From: Bacteroidales bacterium M3
GTDB lineage: Bacteria; Bacteroidota; Bacteroidia; Bacteroidales; Muribaculaceae
DNA length: 64,000 nt
Direction of reading: 5' to 3'
Assembly: GCA_001689445.1 (NCBI GenBank)
Contig: LUJN01000004.1
Coordinates: 30,216-94,215 of the forward strand
The position numbers and the translations under genes are program-made. Position 1 is the first letter of the stretch, and each line of letters starts with the position of its first letter. Positions 50,205 through 58,845 of this stretch are shown here, in pieces. The notes below the pieces were generated by a model. It did no database searches. It saw only the letters and a program-made list of their open reading frames with translations, and was not told where the DNA came from.

Positions 50205-53200
50205 TCAGCGGTTGACCTTCAACAGCTTGTGGGTGCAGGTCCCGTCGGCAGTCTTGACGGTCACGATATATGCCCCCGAGGGAAGGTGGCTTATGTCGAT
50301 GCCTCCGTCAATGTCGGCAGTGTCGGTCACGACTGCCCCGCTCTCGCTGTAGACGGTGACACGGGTTGCGCCCTCGCCCCTGACATAGAACCGCTCCACC
50401 GCAGGGTTGGGGTATATGCCCACGGCATTTGCCGTGACGGATCCAATACCAGTGAATTCGCCAAACGGTACGTCAACCGGTGTCGAGAGTGAGCCGAGGA
50501 TATCGCCGTTGAAGATTGCCGAAATCGTTGATGGAACCTCGTCATTGGATGCTGCGTCAAATCCGACAAACTCGACTTTCTCTCCCTGTGAGCCATGCAC
50601 AAGCAGATACTGCGTGTAATGGTCGGGGTCGGCTGTGGCTATGCCACGACAGCGTCCATCTACAAAGGCTGCAAGGACGATGCGGCCATTGTCGATAGTG
50701 TTGCCTGACTTGTCAGTGGCACGCGCGATAACTGGCATGTTGTCGGCATAGTCATGGGAATTGTAACGCCATGGGGTGGATACGTCGGCAAGTGTTTCGG
50801 CGTCGGCAGACGGTTGGGAAACTTCGCCTATATAGGAGCTTTGCGTAAGGGTGTGTGAGGCGGCAGCCTTGATCATATAGCCTGTTGCCGGTGTAAGGGT
50901 GGACAGCGTGCCGTGCCATTTTTCCCCGTCAAAGACGGCAAACGAGTCAAGGCCCTTGACGACCTCCCCTTCATGCGCATCGGGTATGAAGTCGCCGAGT
51001 GTCATGCCCGCAACGGGTACAAATGGCAACTCATTCCATCCTGTAGAGAGCTGGGTGACCTGTCCGCTTAACGGCAGTCCCTTGATTGTGGCGACAGCTG
51101 CCTGGTCAAGGAACACGCGGTATACGTTCCCAGCGGTCAGTGTCTCCAGCGTGCCGGAAAACTCTCCATCCTCGCCTCTGACAGCCGAGCCTTCAGCTCC
51201 ACTGATGGATGCAAAGCGGTTGCTTATCTCGGGAAGCGAGCCCTTTATGCCCTTGTCCTTGGCCTCATGCGCGAGGGTTATCCAGTTCCATCCTCGCGGC
51301 AGCACATATCGTGCGTAGGCATATGGCTTCACTGAGAAGATGGCGCGTATCTCCATATGGCTTGTCACAGGGAGGGTGAGGGTCTTGTCGGTCGAGACAC
51401 GGGTGCCGTTGACTATCCATCCGTCAAAAGCATACTCGTTGGCGTCGTTGACCGAGGCTGTCATTGTGATTGTCGAGCCGTGGGCTACCGTGCCGTTGAC
51501 GGCTTCGGCGACATTGCCCATAGAGCTGTCCCAATTGGTTGATACCACGTAATTGCACAGGTTGAAGCGTGCCTCCATCTCAATCTCATCGGCGAGTGTC
51601 ATGTCAAGGCGCGGATTGGTGGACACAACTTCATTGAGACCCTCTTTCCACCATCCGGCAAACTCATACCCTTCAGCGGGAGTGGCTTCGAATGTCATGG
51701 ACGTGCTGTGGGGCGCACCGCCCGCAGCCGGGGTCACGTTGCCGCCATAGGCGGGAACGGGGGTGAGATGGTAGTTCACGATACCGTCGCGGAACTGTGT
51801 CCAGCCGGCCTGTCGTCCGTCACGCCCGGCGAAGTTATCGCGGCCATAGATGCCGGCAGTGGCGATCGTGAGGCTGTAATAGCCGTTGCCCGATGTCAGG
51901 TCGCCGAGTTTGACGAGGAATGTCGTGTCATCGATAGGCTCGACCTTGGCGGCAGAGATGTCGATAGCCTCGCCCTGACGGGTAAGCGACATGTCGACGG
52001 CGGTGAATGTCTCGGGTATTATCGGCTTGTTGAATGTGACGGTAATCTCGCTTATGGGCTCTGTTGCCACGGCACCATCCTCTGGCTGGCCCTCTATAGA
52101 GGCGACCGAGAGGTCAACCTCGGCGCGAGGCTCGACCGTGATGGTGTAGGTCTCGCTTGTGGAGGGAAGCTGGTCGGCCATGTGCAGGCGGTACTCATAG
52201 AGCGGGTCGCGACCGTCGCGCAGGGTGACGTAGGTCATCCAGAAGTTGCGCGGGTAGATAGCCTTTGAGTCGCTGTCGCGTGTGACGGATACTATCTCTG
52301 CACGACCGCCGGTGATGTCGCGTGTCGAGCCGTAGGTCCAACCCTCGGAGTCGGCGTTGACAGTCACCTTGATTGTCGTCGGTGAGGGTTGCTCCATGCC
52401 GACCTGTAGCGCGGTTGCCACGGGGACGGTGGTGCCGTCGGTGAGATAGAGCATGTCGGGTGTGTCGTCGGCATCGATTATGTCATTGACAAGGAATCCT
52501 TTTGCCATCACACCCGTCTCGGGGTCAGCCCCGAGGTTGAGGGAGCGTATAAGCTCATGGATGGTGACGTCGCCAAGGAGCGAAAGGTCGGGGTTGCCAT
52601 AGCTTGTGACATGGGTTGCCTTGACGTCATAGTCGACAAAATGGCCCAGTAGTGATGCCTGTAGCCACCATTGGGCATAGGTGGTTGAGCCGGGGGCTAT
52701 GTTGCCCACCTCGGTCGCCACGTTTGAGCCGAGGGCAAGAGTGTGGTCGCCGCCGTTGAGCTGGCTTGAGAGCAACTCAAAGTCAATCATCAGCCCTTTC
52801 TCATTCTCTATGATCTTGGGCTGCTCGGTGACTATGTTGATGTTGGTGGCCTCGCCGCGACCGACGTTGGATATGAGGAGCGAGAACTCGGCCGGCTCCT
52901 GACGCTCCACCACGTCGGTGGTCAGCGGGTCGTCTGCGAGTATGTCGCGCTGCATGAAGTAGGTCATGTCGAGCACGGGCGACGGTTTCACTGTCAGCGA
53001 TACAGGCGCGAGGGTGCGCGTCACAGTCGTGGCGGTGAACGGGTCGAGATAGCTCAGAGACCCGGCAAAGCTGTAGACTACTGCCGAGTCGGGGGCAGCA
53101 TATCGTGTGGGTATAAAGAGCACCTTGGCCACGCCCGATTGCTTGGGCGCGAGCGACCAGCCGCCATCGAGGGTGAGCGGGCCGGTGAAGCCGTCGAGGC

Positions 53201-56200
53201 TCTCCATCGAGGTCTGCATCTCGTGGGCTGTAGCCACGTTGCCGAGATTGTCGGTCACTTCAAGATTGAGCTTGGCCTCGGTCATGCTCTTGGTCTCGTT
53301 GCCGTTGTACACCGTCAGCGTGCCACGGAACGCCTGCCGCGTCATCACCATCGACTGCGAGAGCTGTAGGGTGATGGAGGCGCACACCGAGTTGTCGGAT
53401 TTGGCATCGGCCTCAATCTGCCTGTCAAGTTCCACGGCTCGCTTGTAGTAATCGGAGATGGAGCGTTTGCCGCCGTTGGTAATTATGTTGTAACTCTGCA
53501 TCCATGTGGCATAGTCGCTCACGAGCTGTGCCACGGCAATCTTGTCGACCATCGACGGTTCATCGGTCGGCACGTCGGGATTGAAGCTCGACGCTTTGTG
53601 ACGCGACAGTAGGTTGAGCCTGTCAATCATTGCGTTAAACTTGGCATCGGACATAAATTCCCTGGTTGCCTGACGGAAAATTTCGGTAGTTGCGGGGTCT
53701 CCGCCATTCCACTGGGCAAAACCATTACGGAATGATTCAGTCTGAGCCGGAGTAAGGGTCATCCATTCGTCGCTCTGATAGAGCCAGTCGGTCATGCGAT
53801 AGGGCATGGCATAGAATTTGGCGAGATTGTTCACGATAAGATACAGCTCCTTGTCGATGTCGGGGAAGACGCTCTCCGATATAAGACGGTCTACTTCCTT
53901 AAAGTCAACAGTCCCAAGCACGGAGGGAATGGGGGTAGGGGTTGCAATCTCCTCGGAGTCGCTGATGTCCGTGGCGCGGAGTATCTTGGCCGGTGACGCG
54001 GCATTACGCGTTGCGCGGGCGGATTTATCCTCTTTGGAATCATCCTCTTCCCATCCCCAGCCGACATTTTCCTCAGTACATTTCTCAAAAAGTGCTTTCA
54101 GGCAATCGAGGGCATCGCCGAAACCCGGAATCTGATCCTCAATTTTCTCCTGCATCTCATCCCAGATGGAAGATAGTGTCGAATCTAAGAGCTCGCTTCC
54201 AAGCTCATACAATTGGTCGGACAGGTATGTTTGATAATCATCCATCTGCTGACCGTCCCAATTGGCCATGTCGGTTATGTCGAGCCCATTCTCCTCGCAG
54301 TATTTGATAAATTCCATATTGCGGTCATACATTTCCTGCGCTTTCTCGGCGGCATCCTTGGCCTCATTGACTTTATCAATAACGTCTGTCACGTCTTCAC
54401 CGAGCATGTCATTTACGAATCCCGAGACATCGGTAATCGCATCCCAGGCGTCTACAAACTCACCGACTCCAAGCAGGCGAAGGATGGTCTTGCCGCACGG
54501 GAGAGCGGCGCGTGTGAGGAAAGAGTTGCGACAGGGGGCACATTCATGGTCCACATATTCGCCGAGAGGCTTGCTGTTGATTACAGGCCAGCCATTGCCC
54601 CAGTTGGCAGGGATGTGATATGTATGCCATTTTGGAGTAGGCAGCGGGATATCCCATGGTTGGAATGTAGGCTCGGCTTCGCATATCCAAATGTTGACCT
54701 CTTTTTTATATCGTTGGTATTTCTTGTCGAGTCCGCAATCCCAGGCATAGACGGTGATAGGACCGTAGGTGCAATCTCCGATAGTGTCGCCGACTTCAGG
54801 ATTGAAGATAGTGCCTTTGTTCTTTTTCCTTGTATTGCGGGTTGAATAATCCGATTTAATTCCACGGCTCACCTTGACTGGAATCACAAGCGACTGTTTG
54901 GCGGCGATGACGTGGGGGCCGGGATTGAGCGACTCGAAATTGAGCACGCCATCTGACGGCTCAAACAATAGGTCGGCATCCGTGGCCGCTATGAGACCTT
55001 CATTGGTGAGGGTTATGTGATAGACGGCCGATTCGCCGGGAACGAGATTGGCGGCCTCCTTCATGTCGGGTATGGAGGTGACGATTACAGGCATCGGGAC
55101 GCTGGTCTCGTATTTCATTGTTGAGACGATGCGATACTCATCCTCAATCTCGGTCTCCTCTACTTTCCAATCCACAGAGATAGCCTGGAAGCTGAGGTTG
55201 ACGGTCTTGGTGGTCGTCTTGCCGGGGTCAACAATCATATTGCCCGAGAACGACTCGTGGTTTGGCTCGGTGATGTTTACGGTGTAGTAGCCGGCAGGCA
55301 GTTCGAGCATGGCGCGTCCGTCCTCGCCTGTTTCGGTGGTGGCGATGACGGTCTTGCGGGTCGGATGGAGAACGGAGATTGTCGCTCCTTTCACCTTGGG
55401 ACCTTCGGTGGTGTAGTAGGTGTACTCGTCGCACACCTCGATGCCGAGGCGCCCGGTCGTGTCACTCACCGGCTCGACCGTATAGGGGATGCTGATGCCC
55501 TGCGCATTGGCGGCGTTGATGGCTATGCGGCCTGTCTGTGGCACGTTGAGCTGCACGTCGTTGCCGGGCACAAAGGTGAGCATGGTTGTTGCCGACTCGC
55601 CGGATGCGAGCGATGCCATGGTCTTGGGCGTGGCGAGTTTCATCCACCCGTTGTCGGGGAGGCTCACGGTGATAGTTCCTGTCTCACCGGCACCTGTGTT
55701 GGTGATGGTGACGGGATATTCACGCACCTGTCCGGGGGTCATGGTGGAATTGATTGCCTGAATGTCGGCGACAAGGCGTCCCGTCGGTACGGTCGAATAG
55801 ACATAGAACGAGTATTCGGCCGATGTTCCCGCCGCTGAGGTGACACGCACCTTTATAAGGTCGTCATAGTTGGTGGCTGAGGGCGCGTTGGCCGACAGGC
55901 GCACGGTCATCGGGGTATTGGCATTTGCGACGTTTGCCGGAGCATTCATCGTCACGTCGATGCAGGCAGGTGCCTGAACTACCTCTGCTTTTAGTCCGGT
56001 CTCCGTGAGGTTGCCTGAAGAGCTTAGGAGCATGGGTATCTCGACGGATGAGCCTACGGTCATCTCGATGTTGCGTGGGCTGGAGGTAGTGAGCCGCAGA
56101 CCGCGTACGTCAAACCCGCACTGCGTTGCCGAGGATTTCTCACCCGGATAGCAGGCGCCGGCCATATAATGGCCTCCCATACCGCTACCGGGGGTGAACT

Positions 56201-58835
56201 TGTGGATGAATTTGCCCTCGTTGTCGGTCGTGACTGTGGCCGCAGTGCGGGTGCCGTTAACGATGGTGTACACCTCGACATCACGGTTGGCCGCTGTCGA
56301 GCCTGTGGCGTTGCCTGTCAACACGACCTCCTCGCCTTGAGCATATACATCTTTTGAAGGGGCGACTGTCGCGGTGAAGGATGGGGTGAGGTCAAGGTCG
56401 ACTGATAAGGTGTTGTTGGCGGTAGTCAGCTCGTGGACAGAGTTGTCAGGATTCACTTGTGCTGTGACAGCCAGTTTGCCGGCAATGGTGGGAAGCATGA
56501 TGTTTCCGCTGATGACGGTGCTCGTGCCGGGTGCCATATCGCCGTCGGCGGTAAGTATAGCCAGTGTGGCGTTGTTGCCTGTTACCTTTACCGTCGGGCG
56601 CGACATCGGGGCAATGCCCTCGTTGGTTACCGTTACCGATATGCGGGCTGTAGTCCCGGCCTCGGGCTGCTCGGGGTTGAACGCTATGCCGGTGACGGTC
56701 GCGTCGGGAAGGGTCTGGTCAGTAATGCCGATGTGGCATACGCCCAGCGCGTGTCCCTCGGCATTGGCGGTGACGGTCAGTGTGCGCGTGTCGCCGGTGG
56801 ATTCATTGCTGAGGGCGGTTGCCTCGACGGAGGCACGGGTCTCTCCGGCGGGGATGATGACCGATGACGGGAGGCTGATGGCATCATCGCCACCCTCCAC
56901 CGCGAGCGATACCTCTAACGGGGAGGTTGACCCGGGCGTATTGCGCGACACGGTGATGGTGAATCGTTGTCCCTCCTTCACGGTCGAGGCCGAGGAGGTG
57001 AGCGAGAGGGCCGGGCCATCGTTGTCGATGACCGTGACGGTGCGGGTGACGCTTCCTGCCGACTCGGCGCCTACCGAGCATGAGCATGAGCTGACGTAGA
57101 CAGCGGCGGTGAGGGTGACATCGCGGTCGCCGTCGACAGTGGCGTTGTCAACTACGCCGATACTGAATTCCACCTCTTTCACCCCTTTCTCGAGGGTGAT
57201 AGAGGGGTTGAGTATGAGCACGTCGGGGATGTCGGTGGTGAGGTTGACGGTGACGCGGCTGTCGGTGAGCGTGGTGCGTGTCAGCCGGGCGCGTATGGCG
57301 TTGTAGCCGGCACTCTCGCTCACTTTGGCAGTCGACAGTCGCAGGTCGATCTGCGGTGTGTCGTTGTCGTCCACGGTGATGTCGGCGGTGTCGCTGTCGT
57401 GACGCGCTGCCGATGCCTTTATCGTGGCGAGTATCACAGTAGATGGCACGTCGTCGTCAATCGATTTGACTGTGACGGCAACGGAGTTTTCACCTGTGGG
57501 AATGACGACCTGTGAGGGAAAGTCAAAGTGGCGCTTGTCGCTGCATGTGAGATATACCGTCACAGGGGCGTCGTTGACGCGATTGGTCGATATGGTGAGG
57601 GTTGCGCTTTCCCCCTCGGTCAGCTCGTCGCGGTCGAGCGTGGCGGTGAGACTGGCGTTATCGTCGTCGAGCACGGTGAGTGTCGTTGATGCGGGGAGGT
57701 AGCCGTTGCCCGAGGCGGTGATTGTGGCTACGGAATCGGCATCGAGTTGTTGGTTGTCGATAGCTTTGATCTGGAATGTCGCCTGGGCGGCTCCGGCAGG
57801 TAGGGTGACCGAGGCTGGAAGCGACAGGCGCGGGAAGTCGTACATTGACAGGTCAAATGTCTGCGCCGTGTGGTAAGAGCCGCTGCGGGTGAGCTTGCCG
57901 GTGACGGCTGCCGTGCGGTTTTCGTAGATGACATCAGGGGTCAGCGTGAGCGAGAGTGTCTGCGTCACGGGGAGCGGCGAGGAGACGACCACATTGTTTT
58001 CGGAGGCAGAGGGGCTTTCGCCAGAGTCGGCAAACGGGGTCAGCCTGACCTTTACCGATGCCTCCTCGCCGACACCGATAATGGCGGGGAGCGTCACCGT
58101 GGTGGCGCGGATTGCCGTGGCGTGTCCGGCGAGTATATCATCGTTGCGTGTAGTGGCGATGGCGGTCTCGTTGCCGTCGGCGTCGGTAAGGTAGATCGTC
58201 TCTTTCCATCCTGTGCGGGAGGGGAGATCGCCAAGGTTTTCGACTGTCCATGAGATGTCAAGCGTGGAGCCTGGCACGATGCGTTCCTGGGCTACACTAA
58301 CTGTACCGACGGCAAAGTCGGGGGCGCGGGCTATGGTGATAGATCCGGTGGTGATGTCGGTGAGTATGTTGGCTCCCGACCGCTCGGCCACTACGGCCTC
58401 GGTTATCTCCACGGCGTACTCCGAGCCTTGTGCGAGTCCCTCGGGGACGTTGATGCTGAGGTTGAGCAGCGTGCCGTCATTGCCGGGGATTGCGCTGTTG
58501 GTGGGGGAGTAGACCATTACAAGCATCTTGTCGATACCCGATTGGAGGTCGTGGCGCGACACAATCTGATGGTCGGCCTTGCGTGCGGGCGCGAGGGCGG
58601 CGTTGTTGAATGTCCACCCTTGGGGGAGGGAGATGTTAAACTGCACGGCGACTGCCGGCGAGGAGTTGGTAAGCTCCACAGGCAGGGAGACAGTTGTCCC
58701 AGAGCCTACGGTGACAGGGGGCGTGTGGAGACGCGCCGGGCCTGCCGCTGCCGCCGTGGCGGTGCAGAGCATGGCACACAGGATCAGGAGTATCCTGTGG
58801 GTCACAGTCGTGATTTGTTGAAATTGTCGGTTCAT
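50205..58835 (-). CDS. Giant T9SS-secreted protein with cohesin-like, Calx-beta and CARDB domains
   Basis: The 2876-residue protein has a signal peptide (about 1-32) and a cohesin-like domain (about 33-165: VTVGSGTTVSLPVELTN, AVAVQFNISLPQGW, GTLLNLSINVPEG). CARDB-type Ig domains follow, with about four Calx-beta-like units (about 290-700) ending in DDDN/DDND/DNDG. More CARDB and carboxypeptidase-regulatory-like domains follow to about 1350. A Cys-containing helical centre (about 1420-1610, ECAPC to ALFEKC) is unlike known domains. Later come an Ig-like part and one Listeria-Bacteroides-type repeat (FAGWWKEGLNEV, about 2400). The end from about 2805 (IYPNPAVERFYV ... LLKVNR) is a type IX secretion sorting domain, so the protein is probably displayed on the surface. 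Confidence 0.85.
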   Translation of the reverse strand: MNRQFQQITTVTHRILLILCAMLCTATAAAAGPARLHTPPVTVGSGTTVSLPVELTNSSPAVAVQFNISLPQGWTFNNAALAPARKADHQIVSRHDLQSGIDKMLVMVYSPTNSAIPGNDGTLLNLSINVPEGLAQGSEYAVEITEAVVAERSGANILTDITTGSITIARAPDFAVGTVSVAQERIVPGSTLDISWTVENLGDLPSRTGWKETIYLTDADGNETAIATTRNDDILAGHATAIRATTVTLPAIIGVGEEASVKVRLTPFADSGESPSASENNVVVSSPLPVTQTLSLTLTPDVIYENRTAAVTGKLTRSGSYHTAQTFDLSMYDFPRLSLPASVTLPAGAAQATFQIKAIDNQQLDADSVATITASGNGYLPASTTLTVLDDDNASLTATLDRDELTEGESATLTISTNRVNDAPVTVYLTCSDKRHFDFPSQVVIPTGENSVAVTVKSIDDDVPSTVILATIKASAARHDSDTADITVDDNDTPQIDLRLSTAKVSESAGYNAIRARLTRTTLTDSRVTVNLTTDIPDVLILNPSITLEKGVKEVEFSIGVVDNATVDGDRDVTLTAAVYVSSCSCSVGAESAGSVTRTVTVIDNDGPALSLTSSASTVKEGQRFTITVSRNTPGSTSPLEVSLAVEGGDDAISLPSSVIIPAGETRASVEATALSNESTGDTRTLTVTANAEGHALGVCHIGITDQTLPDATVTGIAFNPEQPEAGTTARISVTVTNEGIAPMSRPTVKVTGNNATLAILTADGDMAPGTSTVISGNIMLPTIAGKLAVTAQVNPDNSVHELTTANNTLSVDLDLTPSFTATVAPSKDVYAQGEEVVLTGNATGSTAANRDVEVYTIVNGTRTAATVTTDNEGKFIHKFTPGSGMGGHYMAGACYPGEKSSATQCGFDVRGLRLTTSSPRNIEMTVGSSVEIPMLLSSSGNLTETGLKAEVVQAPACIDVTMNAPANVANANTPMTVRLSANAPSATNYDDLIKVRVTSAAGTSAEYSFYVYSTVPTGRLVADIQAINSTMTPGQVREYPVTITNTGAGETGTITVSLPDNGWMKLATPKTMASLASGESATTMLTFVPGNDVQLNVPQTGRIAINAANAQGISIPYTVEPVSDTTGRLGIEVCDEYTYYTTEGPKVKGATISVLHPTRKTVIATTETGEDGRAMLELPAGYYTVNITEPNHESFSGNMIVDPGKTTTKTVNLSFQAISVDWKVEETEIEDEYRIVSTMKYETSVPMPVIVTSIPDMKEAANLVPGESAVYHITLTNEGLIAATDADLLFEPSDGVLNFESLNPGPHVIAAKQSLVIPVKVSRGIKSDYSTRNTRKKNKGTIFNPEVGDTIGDCTYGPITVYAWDCGLDKKYQRYKKEVNIWICEAEPTFQPWDIPLPTPKWHTYHIPANWGNGWPVINSKPLGEYVDHECAPCRNSFLTRAALPCGKTILRLLGVGEFVDAWDAITDVSGFVNDMLGEDVTDVIDKVNEAKDAAEKAQEMYDRNMEFIKYCEENGLDITDMANWDGQQMDDYQTYLSDQLYELGSELLDSTLSSIWDEMQEKIEDQIPGFGDALDCLKALFEKCTEENVGWGWEEDDSKEDKSARATRNAASPAKILRATDISDSEEIATPTPIPSVLGTVDFKEVDRLISESVFPDIDKELYLIVNNLAKFYAMPYRMTDWLYQSDEWMTLTPAQTESFRNGFAQWNGGDPATTEIFRQATREFMSDAKFNAMIDRLNLLSRHKASSFNPDVPTDEPSMVDKIAVAQLVSDYATWMQSYNIITNGGKRSISDYYKRAVELDRQIEADAKSDNSVCASITLQLSQSMVMTRQAFRGTLTVYNGNETKSMTEAKLNLEVTDNLGNVATAHEMQTSMESLDGFTGPLTLDGGWSLAPKQSGVAKVLFIPTRYAAPDSAVVYSFAGSLSYLDPFTATTVTRTLAPVSLTVKPSPVLDMTYFMQRDILADDPLTTDVVERQEPAEFSLLISNVGRGEATNINIVTEQPKIIENEKGLMIDFELLSSQLNGGDHTLALGSNVATEVGNIAPGSTTYAQWWLQASLLGHFVDYDVKATHVTSYGNPDLSLLGDVTIHELIRSLNLGADPETGVMAKGFLVNDIIDADDTPDMLYLTDGTTVPVATALQVGMEQPSPTTIKVTVNADSEGWTYGSTRDITGGRAEIVSVTRDSDSKAIYPRNFWMTYVTLRDGRDPLYEYRLHMADQLPSTSETYTITVEPRAEVDLSVASIEGQPEDGAVATEPISEITVTFNKPIIPETFTAVDMSLTRQGEAIDISAAKVEPIDDTTFLVKLGDLTSGNGYYSLTIATAGIYGRDNFAGRDGRQAGWTQFRDGIVNYHLTPVPAYGGNVTPAAGGAPHSTSMTFEATPAEGYEFAGWWKEGLNEVVSTNPRLDMTLADEIEMEARFNLCNYVVSTNWDSSMGNVAEAVNGTVAHGSTITMTASVNDANEYAFDGWIVNGTRVSTDKTLTLPVTSHMEIRAIFSVKPYAYARYVLPRGWNWITLAHEAKDKGIKGSLPEISNRFASISGAEGSAVRGEDGEFSGTLETLTAGNVYRVFLDQAAVATIKGLPLSGQVTQLSTGWNELPFVPVAGMTLGDFIPDAHEGEVVKGLDSFAVFDGEKWHGTLSTLTPATGYMIKAAASHTLTQSSYIGEVSQPSADAETLADVSTPWRYNSHDYADNMPVIARATDKSGNTIDNGRIVLAAFVDGRCRGIATADPDHYTQYLLVHGSQGEKVEFVGFDAASNDEVPSTISAIFNGDILGSLSTPVDVPFGEFTGIGSVTANAVGIYPNPAVERFYVRGEGATRVTVYSESGAVVTDTADIDGGIDISHLPSGAYIVTVKTADGTCTHKLLKVNR

Positions 58836-58845
58836 TATGATTGGT

